DNA from: Comamonas koreensis
GTDB lineage: Bacteria; Pseudomonadota; Gammaproteobacteria; Burkholderiales; Burkholderiaceae_C
Length of the DNA: 64,000 nucleotides
Direction: 5' to 3'
Assembly (NCBI RefSeq): GCF_021026195.1
Contig: NZ_JAJNCT010000005.1
Location: 87,170 to 151,169, forward strand
Shown here: in pieces, positions 45,123-54,067 of the stretch
How the letters are laid out: every line of letters starts with the position of its first letter
Position numbering within the stretch: position 1 is the first letter of the stretch
The notes under the pieces: generated by a model
What the model was told of the DNA's origin: nothing
The model's database searches: none
What the model saw: the letters and a program-made list of their open reading frames with translations, nothing else
Translations under genes and position numbers: made by a program

Positions 45123-46040
45123 ATGGAGGCCCAGACAGCTGCATCTGAGAAGCTGCAGACCGGATACATACGACTTATGCAATACAAGGCCCTTCCCTGT
45201 TTGCTGCAACACTGCCAGTCGCAACCCTGGCATTTGTTGCGGCCGCGCGTGGACATGGACCTGGAGCGATGGGCAGAGACCTGGGCAGACCAGTTGTCGA
45301 GCCTGCATGAATTCTCCAGCCATGGCTACTATGGTCTGGACGTGCAGGATCTGGACGCTGACAGCCAACGCGCTGCGCGCGCCGGCTGGTGCCGCGCAGC
45401 ACTGCAATCGCTGGCACTGTTGGATCTGGCCTACAGCCGTGGTTTGCCGCCGCGTGCGATGGAAAGCCTGTTCGAGCATGTGCTGCACTGGTGCAACGAA
45501 TACGCCATCTTCATGCGCAGCGATGCGGCAGTGCCGGCGCAGGGCCGGCAACCGATCAACCCCGCCTCCAACAGCTACCCGGCCGCCGTGCAACTGCTGG
45601 CACTGCCTGTGCTGCTGGAGCGCCAGGAACTCATCCCCGGCATCGTCGAGCGGCTGCTGGGCAACCGCTGCGATTGCCTGCTCGACTACCTGAGCGCCGT
45701 CGCCTGCGAAAAAGACGAGGCCTCCGCCCAGGTGTTCTGCCCCAAGCCCTATGCCGATCTGATGGCTTTCTTTGAGCAATCCGAGCTGGGCACCGAGCCC
45801 TTGCAAGCCTATCTGGACGAGAACTACAGCCGCCAGCTGCACCCGGCGCTGGCCGCCATTGGCCGGCTGATTGGTATGGGCGACCACCATCCCCGCTGGG
45901 CCTGGGAAGTGGCCGCCCTGGTGGTGCTGTATGAGCTGGACGACAGCCCGTTGACGGCCTACACCTGCTACCCCGCCGATATGGTGGCGCTGGCCCGCCA
46001 GCGTCTGGCGTTCAATGAGGCCAGCTTCGCCGCGCACTGA
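45123..46040 (+). CDS. PoNi-like (DUF1910/DUF1911) immunity protein without a visible toxin
   Basis: A 305-residue soluble helical protein. The C-terminus (WAWEVAALVVLYELDDSPL, then YPADMVALAR) closely matches the DUF1911 pattern of PoNi proteins, which neutralise PoNe-type DNase toxins delivered by type VI or related systems. The N-terminal part (residues 25-190) has the W- and Y-rich helices of DUF1910. No PoNe toxin or secretion gene is nearby; the neighbours are an alpha/beta hydrolase and a convergent BrkB-type protein. A start at the second methionine (45177) is also possible. The family call rests on motif memory, not a search. Confidence 0.72.
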   Translation: MEAQTAASEKLQTGYIRLMQYKALPCLLQHCQSQPWHLLRPRVDMDLERWAETWADQLSSLHEFSSHGYYGLDVQDLDADSQRAARAGWCRAALQSLALLDLAYSRGLPPRAMESLFEHVLHWCNEYAIFMRSDAAVPAQGRQPINPASNSYPAAVQLLALPVLLERQELIPGIVERLLGNRCDCLLDYLSAVACEKDEASAQVFCPKPYADLMAFFEQSELGTEPLQAYLDENYSRQLHPALAAIGRLIGMGDHHPRWAWEVAALVVLYELDDSPLTAYTCYPADMVALARQRLAFNEASFAAH

Positions 46041-46117
46041 GCGGCTTCAGCGATCTCGGCGGATGGCCATCAGGTAGGCCGCCGGATGGGCAGCCCCTTT
46101 CAGCGATCAAACTGCGC

Positions 46118-47512
46118 TCAAGCCTTGGCTGCGTCCGCCTGCACCGTATCAGCCAACGCGGGTTCCAACTCCTGCGCTACTGCTTCCACCTCTTCCGCCG
46201 GCATCTCCTCCGCCAACCACTGGCGCCGCTCCAGCAGCGCAATCAGCGCGATCTGGTCCAGGCCGCTGTGCCACCACAGCGGCTCGGTGGCCTCGTTGCG
46301 GTCCAACATCAGCGCAGAGACCAATGGGGCAGCCAGCGTCTGCGCGGGCTCGATCAGCAGCACATAGCGCATGTCATGCTGGCTCTCGGGGGCACCCGTA
46401 CTGGTGCGGCGCTCATCCACATCGACGACGGCGCCCACCCAGTCCAGCTGGCACAGCACATCGAGCGCGCGGTGCAGCTGCACATCCTCCACCTGCAGGC
46501 GGGTGGCAAGCTGGTGCAGGTACAGGCCCTTCTCCGGCTGGTAGCGCATCAGGTTGAGGGCGCGCAGGCATTCCAGCGCCAGCTGAAAATCCCAGCTCTG
46601 TGCCAGCGGCAGGCGCGCCACGCCGGCCAGCAGGCTGGGCAGGTAGGCGGCCACCACAGCCCCTAGCAGCACAATCACCCAGGCCACATAGATCCAGATC
46701 AGCAAGATCGGCAAAGTGGCAAAGGTGCCGTAGATGGTGGAATAGGTCGGCACATGCACGAGGTACAGGGTCAGCACCTTCTTGGCCACCTCGATGCCCA
46801 GGGCCACGAACAGGCCGCCGGCCAGCGCATCGCGCCAGCGCACATGGGTGTTGGGCACATAGCGGTACATCGCAGTCACGCCCGATGCCAGCAACACAAA
46901 CTCCAGCGAATCAAAGGCCAGGCGGATCAGGTACGGCAGCTCGCCAAAGGCGCTGCGCGATGCCGCAACCACCGACGAGGTCAGCACCAGGCTGGATGCC
47001 AGCACCAGCGGGCCCAGCGACATGGCCGCCCAGTAGATCAGCACCCGCTGGCCCAGCGGTCGCAGCTGGCGCACGCGCCAGATATTGTTCAGGGTGCGGT
47101 CCATCGTCAGGATCAGCGCCAGCGCCGTCACCAGCAAAAAGCTCAGCCCCGCCAGGCCCAAGCGGCTGGCCTTGGACGCAAACTGCGTGATATAGCCCAG
47201 CACCTGGCTGGCAATGGTGCTGGGGATCAGGCTCTCGATCAGCCAGCGCTGCAGCTGCGCCTCGACCGTCGCAAACATCGGGAAGGCGGTGAGCAAGGCC
47301 AGCGCCACCGTGAAAAAGGGCACCAGTGCCAGCATGGTGGTAAAGGTCAGGCTGCTGGCCGTCAGGCCCAGGCGGTCCTCACCAAAGCGCGTGCGCAAGG
47401 TATTGACGGTATTGCGCCAGGGAAACGCTGCAAATTGCTGCCACCACAGCGCCCACCCCTGGCGCGGATGCACCTGCAAAGTTGCCGCGTTTTTCTCATC
47501 ACTTACGTACAT
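46118..47512 (-). CDS. YihY/BrkB-family inner-membrane protein
   Basis: The 464-residue protein has a six-helix YihY/UPF0761 domain (about 20-310) with DRLGLTASSLTFTTMLALVP and TYSTIYGTFATLPILLIWIY. A soluble C-terminal extension of about 150 residues follows, with a winged-helix-like look (ALNLMRYQPEKGLYLHQLA). These proteins are not RNase BN despite older naming; their role is unknown. ATG 47512 lies only 20 bases from the divergent DUF2069 start. Confidence 0.88.
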   Translation of the reverse strand: MYVSDEKNAATLQVHPRQGWALWWQQFAAFPWRNTVNTLRTRFGEDRLGLTASSLTFTTMLALVPFFTVALALLTAFPMFATVEAQLQRWLIESLIPSTIASQVLGYITQFASKASRLGLAGLSFLLVTALALILTMDRTLNNIWRVRQLRPLGQRVLIYWAAMSLGPLVLASSLVLTSSVVAASRSAFGELPYLIRLAFDSLEFVLLASGVTAMYRYVPNTHVRWRDALAGGLFVALGIEVAKKVLTLYLVHVPTYSTIYGTFATLPILLIWIYVAWVIVLLGAVVAAYLPSLLAGVARLPLAQSWDFQLALECLRALNLMRYQPEKGLYLHQLATRLQVEDVQLHRALDVLCQLDWVGAVVDVDERRTSTGAPESQHDMRYVLLIEPAQTLAAPLVSALMLDRNEATEPLWWHSGLDQIALIALLERRQWLAEEMPAEEVEAVAQELEPALADTVQADAAKA

Positions 47513-47532
47513 ACCGATATGATGCCATTTCC

Positions 47533-47976
47533 ATGCCTGCATCTACCCCTGAAACCGCCGCAAATCTGCCTGATTTGGTAACGCCTGCCGCTGCGGGCGC
47601 GGCTGCGCAGTATTCGCGCTGGCTGGCCGTTGCGGCCTTGTTGGGGTTGATATTGCTCTGCCTGGCCTGGGAGCTGTGGCTGGCCCCGTTGCGGCCCGGC
47701 GGCTCCTGGCTGGTGCTCAAGGCCTTGCCGCTGTGCCTTCCGCTGGCCGGCCTGCTCAAGCACCGCATGTATACCTACCGCTGGCTGAGCCTTCTGGTCT
47801 GGCTGTATTTTGTCGAAGGCGTGGTGCGCGCCTGGGGCGACGCAGCGCCCAGCCGCTGGTGCGCGCTGGCCGAAGTCGCCCTGTGTCTGCTGCTGTTTGC
47901 CGCCTGCGTGCTGCATATCCGGGGCCGCCAGCGCGCCGTGGCCCCGGCCTCCAAGCCGGTCGCTGCCGCCTCCTAG
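47533..47976 (+). CDS. DUF2069 membrane protein
   Basis: A 147-residue protein with about four membrane helices (WLAVAALLGLILLCLAWELW, LPLCLPLAGLLKH, LSLLVWLYFVEGVVRAWGD, VALCLLLFAACVLHI) matching the DUF2069 family of small membrane proteins of unknown role. ATG 47533 is chosen; an upstream in-frame start would overlap the divergent gene. The FAD dehydrogenase starts 32 bases after its stop. Confidence 0.86.
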   Translation: MPASTPETAANLPDLVTPAAAGAAAQYSRWLAVAALLGLILLCLAWELWLAPLRPGGSWLVLKALPLCLPLAGLLKHRMYTYRWLSLLVWLYFVEGVVRAWGDAAPSRWCALAEVALCLLLFAACVLHIRGRQRAVAPASKPVAAAS

Positions 47977-48008
47977 ATTCTTTTTCTTTTCATTTGCTGA
48001 GACATCCA

Positions 48009-49430
48009 ATGACCGACCTGATTGCGAGCTTGCGCCAGATTGTGGGCGATGCCCATGTGCTTACCGATGGCGACCTGACAGCCTACGAACAGGACTGGCG
48101 CCGCCGCGTCCACGGCAAAGCGCTGGCGGTGGTGCGCCCCGCCACGACCGAGCAAGTGGCGGCCGTCGTCAAGGCCTGCGCGGCCAACGGCACCTCCATC
48201 GTGCCCCAGGGCGGCAACACCGGCCTGGTCGTGGGCTCCACGCCTGACACCTCGGGCCAGCAAGTGGTGCTGAACCTGGGCCGAATGCAGGCCATCCGCG
48301 CGATCGACAAGGACAACCTCACCGTCACGGTCGAAGCCGGCTGCATTCTGCAAACCCTGCAGGAGCGCTGCGAAAGCCAGGGCTACCTGTTCCCGCTGTC
48401 GCTGGCAGCCGAAGGCAGCTGCACCATCGGCGGCAACCTGGGCACCAATGCCGGCGGCACCCAGGTCGTGCGCTATGGCAATACGCGTGAACTCTGCCTG
48501 GGTCTGGAAGTGGTCAATGCCCAGGGCGAGATCTGGAACGGCCTCAAGGGCCTGCGCAAGGACAACACCGGCTATGACCTGCGCAACCTCTTCATCGGCA
48601 GCGAAGGCACCCTGGGGGTGATCACCGCCGCGACGATGAAGATCTACCCGATGCCCGCCAGCCAGCTCACCGCCTGGGCGGCGATGCCCTCGTTCGATGC
48701 CGCCGTGCGCCTGCTGGCACTGGCGCACCAGTACCTGGGCGCAGGCCTGACCGGCTTTGAGGTGATGAACCGCTTTGCGCTGACGCTGGTGGACAAGCAC
48801 ATGCCCCAGCTGCGCGTGCCCTTTATCGACAACCCCGCCTTCCCCTACGCCGTGGTGCTGGAAAACTCCGACAGCGAATCGGAAGAACATGCCCGCAGTC
48901 GCTTTGAGGCGCTGATGGAAGCCGCATTCGAGCAGGAAATCGTCTTGGACGCCGTCGTGGCCGAGAACCTGGGCCAGGCCCACAACCTCTGGCATATCCG
49001 CGAAAGCATTCCACTCGCTCAGGTCGAGGAAGGCCTCAACATCAAGCACGACATCTCGGTGCCCATCTCGCGCATCCCCGAGTTTGTCGAGCATGCCACG
49101 CAGGTGCTCAACGACAAGGTGCCGGGCATGCGCCTGGTCAATTTCGGCCACCTGGGCGATGGCAATCTGCACTTCAATGTGCAGGCCCCCGAGGGCGTCG
49201 ACGCCAAGCAGTTCCTCGATGAGCGCGAGCACGAGGTCAACCACATCGTCTATGACGCAGTCGCCGCCTTTGGCGGCTCCATCTCGGCCGAGCACGGCAT
49301 CGGCACGCTCAAGGTCGATACCTTGCCGCAGTACCAGTCGCCGGTGGCCTTGTCGATGATGCGTGCGGTCAAAGCCGCGCTCGATCCGCAGAACATCATG
49401 AACCCGCATGCGATGGTCACACGCGGTTAA
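48009..49430 (+). CDS. FAD-binding D-2-hydroxyacid dehydrogenase (GlcD/D2HGDH-like)
   Basis: Oxidises a D-2-hydroxyacid such as D-lactate or D-2-hydroxyglutarate. The 473-residue protein has a PCMH-type FAD domain (IVPQGGNTGLVVGSTPD, GGNLGTNAGGTQVVRYGNTR). The C-terminal FAD-oxidase domain has the metal-binding NFGHLGDGNLHFNV and the SAEHGIGTLK motif. Its substrate cannot be assigned. Confidence 0.92.
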   Translation: MTDLIASLRQIVGDAHVLTDGDLTAYEQDWRRRVHGKALAVVRPATTEQVAAVVKACAANGTSIVPQGGNTGLVVGSTPDTSGQQVVLNLGRMQAIRAIDKDNLTVTVEAGCILQTLQERCESQGYLFPLSLAAEGSCTIGGNLGTNAGGTQVVRYGNTRELCLGLEVVNAQGEIWNGLKGLRKDNTGYDLRNLFIGSEGTLGVITAATMKIYPMPASQLTAWAAMPSFDAAVRLLALAHQYLGAGLTGFEVMNRFALTLVDKHMPQLRVPFIDNPAFPYAVVLENSDSESEEHARSRFEALMEAAFEQEIVLDAVVAENLGQAHNLWHIRESIPLAQVEEGLNIKHDISVPISRIPEFVEHATQVLNDKVPGMRLVNFGHLGDGNLHFNVQAPEGVDAKQFLDEREHEVNHIVYDAVAAFGGSISAEHGIGTLKVDTLPQYQSPVALSMMRAVKAALDPQNIMNPHAMVTRG

Positions 49431-49447
49431 ATAAGCTGCGCACAACC

Positions 49448-49487
49448 CAACAGGGCGGCCCTCGATGAGGTGCCGCCCTGTTTTTTG
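49448..49487 (+). terminator. Intrinsic terminator after the FAD dehydrogenase gene
   Basis: CAGGGCGGC (49451-49459) pairs with GCCGCCCTG (49472-49480), then TTTTTT. The reverse direction lacks a T run. Confidence 0.8.
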
Positions 49488-49499
49488 CGCATCAAAGGA

Positions 49500-49973
49500 T
49501 CAGGACGCCGGCGTGCCCACCGCGTTGCTGATCATCTGGTTCACATCCTTGGGCCAGGAGAAGGCCGCGCCCGGGTCCTGCACCACGCGCGGCTGGCCGT
49601 TCTGCAGCCACCAGATGCGCATGGTGTTGCTCTTGGCATCCAGCGCCACGGCGGCGGCATTCTGGCCGCCGTCGTGCTGGCGGTTGCCGGTGATGTAGTA
49701 GACGGAGCCCTGCTTGCTCAGCGGCCCGGTCACCTGCAGGTTCTGCATGAAGGCTGCACGGTGCTCACCCAGCAAATGCTGCATGCGCGCAGCCATCACG
49801 CCCTGCTGCAGGAAAGCGGCATCGTGCGGATACTGTCCCACCTGGGCCTGCAGCTGGTTCCAGGCCTGTTGGCCGTTGGGGTCCACGCCTGCGGGCGTCG
49901 TCTGGCAGCCGGCCAGTGCCAGCGCCGCAGCAGCGCCCAGGGCCAGGCCCCATTTCTTCGTCATCGTCCACAT
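49500..49973 (-). CDS. Small lipoprotein of unknown function
   Basis: The 157-residue protein has a lipoprotein signal (KKWGLALGAAAALALAGC, acylated Cys23) followed by a Gln- and Asn-rich soluble domain with no known motif. ATG 49973 has AAGGA nine bases upstream; a second ATG three codons on is possible. Probably anchored in a membrane facing the periplasm. Divergent from thyA. Confidence 0.8.
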   Translation of the reverse strand: MWTMTKKWGLALGAAAALALAGCQTTPAGVDPNGQQAWNQLQAQVGQYPHDAAFLQQGVMAARMQHLLGEHRAAFMQNLQVTGPLSKQGSVYYITGNRQHDGGQNAAAVALDAKSNTMRIWWLQNGQPRVVQDPGAAFSWPKDVNQMISNAVGTPAS

Positions 49974-50317
49974 AGTTAGCTGTCCTTGTTGCGTTTGCAG
50001 CGCCCTCTCCTGCGCCCGGCAAACTGTCGATGTCCCGGCGCCCACCGGCTTGGGCCACGGCGGCGTGCCGCCGGCTCCGGTGGGCCCGGGCGCCAAAGCC
50101 GACACCCTACACCAATTTTTGCGTGGCAATGGCCATCGCAGGTATCTCCCACAGGCGCTTATCCTTACGGCCTACGCAAGCAAGGCGACCGTCGTACAGT
50201 ACGTCCTTTGGGCCTTGCCACCTGCCCCGTCGCCTTTGCGCGCATGCTCCGCGCCGGGCCAGGCGCCCTCCACCGGGCGGCGGTGCGTCCAGGCCCCCCG
50301 AACAGCCCCAGAAGAAC
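49974..50317. other. 344-base gap between the lipoprotein gene and thyA
   Basis: The divergent promoters of both genes must lie here, but no good -35/-10 pair stands out. CGTACAGTACG near 50193 is a short palindrome of unknown meaning. Nothing else recognised. Confidence 0.4.
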
Positions 50318-51298
50318 ATGAAGCAATACCTCCAACTCGTCCAGAACATCCTGGACCAAGGCTCCTGGCAGTCCAACCGCACAGGCATCCGCACGCTCAG
50401 CATGCCCGGCGCCATGCTCAAGTTTGATCTGCAGCAAGGTTTCCCGGCCGTCACCACCAAGAAGCTGGCCTTCAAATCCGCCATCGGCGAGATGGTGGGT
50501 TTTCTGCGCGCCGCGCGCAGCGCCGCCGATTTCCGCGCACTGGGCTGCAAGGTCTGGGACCAGAACGCCAATGAAAACCAGGCCTGGCTGGCCAACCCCT
50601 ACCGCCTGGAGGCCGACGACCTGGGCCCCGTCTACGGCGTGCAATGGCGCCAATGGCCGGCCTACAAGCTCATCGACCAGGCCCAGCCCCAAGGCGCCGC
50701 CCAGGTGGCCGATGCACTGGCCAAGGGCTACACCCAGATCGGCGAAGTGGCCGAAGACGGCAAGCGCCAGATCGTGCTCTACAAGGCCATCGACCAGCTG
50801 CGCCAGTGCCTGGACACCATCATGACCGACCCAGGCAGCCGCCGCATCCTCTTCCACGGCTGGAACTGGGCCCAGCTCGAAGAAATGGCACTGCCACCTT
50901 GCCACCTGCTCTACCAGTTCCTCGTCGACCAGAGCAAGCGCGAGATCTCGCTGTGCCTGTACATCCGCAGCAATGATGTCGGCCTGGGCACCCCCTTCAA
51001 CCTGACCGAAGGCGCCGCGCTGCTGCACCTGATGGGGCGCCTGAGTGGCTACACGCCGCGCTGGTTCACCTACTTCATCGGTGATGCCCACATCTACGAG
51101 AACCACCTGGACATGTTGCAGGAGCAGCTCAAGCGCGAACCCTTTGAATCCCCCAAGCTGGTGCTGTCCGACCGCATCCCCGACTATGCGGTGACCGGCC
51201 AGTACGAACCTGAATGGCTGGAGAAGGTCGAGCCTTCGGACTTCTGGCTGGAAGGCTACCAGCACCATGCGCCGCTGACGGCGCCTATGGCCGTATAA
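50318..51298 (+). CDS. thyA: Thymidylate synthase (ThyA type, enlarged)
   Basis: Makes dTMP from dUMP using methylene-tetrahydrofolate. The 326-residue protein has the N-terminal [12 protein letters not shown], nucleophile Cys195 in [12 protein letters not shown], and [17 protein letters not shown]. It is about 60 residues longer than the 264-residue E. coli enzyme. The extra residues sit near 86-98 and 114-157 (from [10 protein letters not shown] to VLYKAIDQL), before the arginine-rich [13 protein letters not shown]. The ATG at 50318 has AGAAG-like purines upstream but no strong Shine-Dalgarno. Confidence 0.93.
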   Translation: MKQYLQLVQNILDQGSWQSNRTGIRTLSMPGAMLKFDLQQGFPAVTTKKLAFKSAIGEMVGFLRAARSAADFRALGCKVWDQNANENQAWLANPYRLEADDLGPVYGVQWRQWPAYKLIDQAQPQGAAQVADALAKGYTQIGEVAEDGKRQIVLYKAIDQLRQCLDTIMTDPGSRRILFHGWNWAQLEEMALPPCHLLYQFLVDQSKREISLCLYIRSNDVGLGTPFNLTEGAALLHLMGRLSGYTPRWFTYFIGDAHIYENHLDMLQEQLKREPFESPKLVLSDRIPDYAVTGQYEPEWLEKVEPSDFWLEGYQHHAPLTAPMAV

Positions 51299-51302
51299 AC
51301 AG

Positions 51303-51330
51303 AAACGCCCGCTATCGCGGGCGTTTGCTT
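51303..51330. terminator. Hairpin between convergent thyA and the DUF4124 gene
   Basis: A perfect AAACGCCCGC/GCGGGCGTTT stem (51303-51326) with a TATC loop. The T runs are short on both sides, so it is a modest bidirectional terminator. Confidence 0.6.
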
Positions 51331-51350
51331 AGGTGGGAGCCACAGGGCCT

Positions 51351-51767
51351 TCAGCCCCCGCAGCGCGCCTTCAGTTCTTCAAACGACGCCCGCTTTTGCT
51401 TGCGGATTGGCAGCGGCAGCGCGATCGACTCGGCTTCGATCTGCATGCTTTTCATGCGCTCCGGGTCGGGGCAATCGGCAGGCCGGGGCTCGGGGGCATC
51501 CGCGGGTGCTGCTGCCGGTGCTGTGGATGGCGGTGGGTTATCCGCCGGGCGGCTGGTAACCGGGCGGTCATGCTCGCGCGGGTTGATGCCCTGGCTGGAG
51601 GGCGTCACGGTGATCGCCTCCGCCTTTTGCCCGGCAGCGCAGGGCTCGTCCTGGAAGCTGGTGCGGCCCTGGGCATCGACGCATTTGTTGATGGCCCAGG
51701 CCGGTGCGCTCAAGCAGCACGCTGCCGCAAGCAATCCGGCAGCAAAGGTGGGGCGGGCATGGGGCAT
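51351..51767 (-). CDS. DUF4124-type small secreted protein
   Basis: The 138-residue protein has a signal peptide (FAAGLLAAACCLSAPAWA) and then NKCVDAQGRTSFQDEPC, the pattern of the DUF4124 domain with its paired cysteines. A Pro/Ala-rich linker leads to a basic C-terminus. Periplasmic protein of unknown role. It follows the first receptor gene by 70 bases in the same direction. Confidence 0.75.
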   Translation of the reverse strand: MPHARPTFAAGLLAAACCLSAPAWAINKCVDAQGRTSFQDEPCAAGQKAEAITVTPSSQGINPREHDRPVTSRPADNPPPSTAPAAAPADAPEPRPADCPDPERMKSMQIEAESIALPLPIRKQKRASFEELKARCGG

Positions 51768-51837
51768 GGGGCAGTCCAGACAAATGGCAAAAAGCCCATT
51801 ATGCGGCAGGCCACCACGGCGCCCTGTAGTCCCATCC

Positions 51838-52824
51838 TCAATTCAACTCGATGCGCACGCCGCTCTTGACCAGGGCCTGCAGCTTTTTGGTTTCGGCCTG
51901 CAGGTACTGGCCAAAGGCCTCGGGGGTGGACAGCGCTACCAGCAAACCGGTCTTGGCAATCTGCGCGCGCACTGCAGGGTCTTCCACCGCGCGATGCAGA
52001 TCGGCATTGATCTGCTGCACCACCGCATCGGGTGTGGCGGCCGGTGCCAGCATGCCAAACCAGCTGCCGCTGACAAAGTCCATGCCCAGCTCCTTGAAGG
52101 TCGGAATCTCGGGCGCGTCCGGGTGGCGCTGCTCGGAGGCGATGGCCACCGCCGCCACCTTGCCGGACTTGACCAGTGCATACGACGACATGCCGTCAAA
52201 CATGCCATCGACCACACCGGCCATCAGATCGGTCATCGCCGGGCCTTGCCCCTTGTAAGGCACATGGGTAAAGCCGATACCCGCCTTCGTCGCAAACAGC
52301 TCGGCGCCCAGATGCGGGCTCGACCCGGGGCCGGATGAGGCCAGCTTCAGCGAACCGGGCTCGGCCTTGGCGCGGTCGATCAAGTGTTGCAGCGACTGCC
52401 CGCGCAAGCGGTTGGTGACCAGCAGCACATTGTGGCTGGAGCCCATCAAGCCGACGGGCCGGAAGGCATCGGGCCCATAGGGCAACTGCCGGCGCAGCAC
52501 CGGGTTGGAGGTGTAGGCATAGCTGGTGAACAGCAGCGTGTAGCCATCGGCCGGGGTGCGTGCCACCGCGCTGGTCCCTATGATGGTACCCGCGCCATCG
52601 CGGTTCTCCACCACCACCGGCTGGCCCCAGAGCGTCGCCAGCTTGGCCGCCAAAGTGCGGGCCAGCGTATCGGTGATGCCGCCGGCGGAATACGGCACCA
52701 CGATCGTCACGCGTTTGTGGGGGAAAGCGGCCTGCGCCTCAGCTGCCGGCGCGGCTGCCGTGCACAAAGCCAAGCCCAGCCCCAGGGCTGTAGCGCGCCA
52801 AGAAATCCGTATGGGTATGGACAT
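51838..52824 (-). CDS. Bug/TctC-family periplasmic solute receptor 1
   Basis: Captures a carboxylate for a tripartite tricarboxylate-type transporter. The 328-residue protein has a Sec signal peptide (ending AAEAQA) and the family motifs FPHKRVTIVVPYSAGGITD, DGYTLLFTSYAYTSNPVL and GIGFTHVPYKGQGPA. The start MSIPIRISW was chosen because it begins the signal peptide. It lies 134 bases downstream of receptor 2, so may be transcribed partly on its own. No TctA/TctB membrane subunits are in the window. Confidence 0.9.
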   Translation of the reverse strand: MSIPIRISWRATALGLGLALCTAAAPAAEAQAAFPHKRVTIVVPYSAGGITDTLARTLAAKLATLWGQPVVVENRDGAGTIIGTSAVARTPADGYTLLFTSYAYTSNPVLRRQLPYGPDAFRPVGLMGSSHNVLLVTNRLRGQSLQHLIDRAKAEPGSLKLASSGPGSSPHLGAELFATKAGIGFTHVPYKGQGPAMTDLMAGVVDGMFDGMSSYALVKSGKVAAVAIASEQRHPDAPEIPTFKELGMDFVSGSWFGMLAPAATPDAVVQQINADLHRAVEDPAVRAQIAKTGLLVALSTPEAFGQYLQAETKKLQALVKSGVRIELN

Positions 52825-52958
52825 AAGACCTTCCTTGCCCAGCCTGTCTGCCGGGCAATTGCCAGACCATTGCAAAAGTGGGCTGTGCCGTTGCGGCACA
52901 GAGGGTCCCTGGGCAGGCTGCAGCGCCTTCAGCCCCGCAGCATGCCCCGGGGTGGCGC

Positions 52959-53948
52959 TCAATCGACCTTGAGCTTGGCCACCTTGGCCAGTTGTTGCCA
53001 CAGCGCCATGTCGCGCTTGACGACCCGGCTGAACTCGGCGGCCGACTTGTGCGCAGGGATCAGCATGTTCTGCTCGGCAAACTTGGCCTTCATCTCGGGG
53101 CTGCCCAGCGCCTGGCCCAGATCGGCATTGAGGCGGTCGATGATCTTGGGGTCCGTCTTGGCGGGGGCGAACACGCCGTACCAGCCGTCGGCGTCGAAGG
53201 TGTAGCCCTGCTCGGTCAGGGTCGGCACATCCTGCAATGCAGGGCCGCGCGCCGATCCGGAGGCGCCCAGCGCACGCAGCTTGCCGCTGCGGACATGGGG
53301 AATCGGCGAGGCAATGTCCATAAAGCCCACGCCAATCGTGTTGGCCAGCAGATCGCCCAGCTCCACAGCGGTGCCCTTGTAGGGCACATGGGGCATGTCC
53401 AGGCCGTAGTGGGCCTTGATGCCTTCCATCACCAGGTGGCCGGTCGAGCCACTGCCCCAGGAGCCATAGGCCAGGCGGCCCGGGTGGGCCTTGGCGTACT
53501 GCACCATGTCGGCCAGGTTCTTGAAGCCGGTCGCAGGGTTGGCCACCAGCAGGACGCCCGCTGCACCCACCTGCGCCACGGGCGCCAGGTCGCGCATGGC
53601 GTCATAGGGCATCTTGGGCTGGATGATGGGGTTGATCGCAATCGAGGACGACGGCGAGAACAGCAAGGTATAGCCATCGGCCTGGGCCTTGGCCACATGG
53701 TCATTGCCGATGATGCCGTTGGCGCCGGCCTTGTTCTCGACGTAGAGGCTTTCCTTCAGCGAGCTCTGCAGCGGTGGCAGCAGCATGCGCGCAAAGATGT
53801 CGCCGCCCGATCCGGCCGGCCCCGGCACAATCATCCGGATCGCCTTGTTGGGCCAGGCCGTATTGGCCCAGGCCGTGCCGGTGCCCGCTGCGGCGAGCAG
53901 GCCCAGCAGCATCTGCCGGCGGTTGAAGTTTGCGCATGAATCGGTCAT
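52959..53948 (-). CDS. Bug/TctC-family periplasmic solute receptor 2
   Basis: A 329-residue receptor. The signal peptide contains consecutive arginines (NFNRRQMLLGLLAAAG), which suggests Tat export. Then follow WPNKAIRMIVPGPAGSGGD, DGYTLLFSPSSSIAINPII and DMPHVPYKGTAVELGD. It resembles receptor 3 more than receptor 1 (shared FDADGWYG and GFMDIASPIPHVR), so 2 and 3 probably arose by duplication and may bind related ligands. Confidence 0.92.
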   Translation of the reverse strand: MTDSCANFNRRQMLLGLLAAAGTGTAWANTAWPNKAIRMIVPGPAGSGGDIFARMLLPPLQSSLKESLYVENKAGANGIIGNDHVAKAQADGYTLLFSPSSSIAINPIIQPKMPYDAMRDLAPVAQVGAAGVLLVANPATGFKNLADMVQYAKAHPGRLAYGSWGSGSTGHLVMEGIKAHYGLDMPHVPYKGTAVELGDLLANTIGVGFMDIASPIPHVRSGKLRALGASGSARGPALQDVPTLTEQGYTFDADGWYGVFAPAKTDPKIIDRLNADLGQALGSPEMKAKFAEQNMLIPAHKSAAEFSRVVKRDMALWQQLAKVAKLKVD

Positions 53949-54067
53949 TTTTGTCTCCTGTTGACTGCGGATAGCCGGCCCTTGCCGCAGCTACCACCTG
54001 GTTCTATCGCTGGCCATGTCAGCGCTGCCCGGGCTTGTGGCGCCCGGTGCAGCTGCCAGCGCGCTCG

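Noticed and set aside
44958..46117. Type VI effector or toxin gene paired with the PoNi-like protein
   Set aside because: No toxin-like open frame exists on either side; the neighbours are an ordinary hydrolase and a membrane protein.
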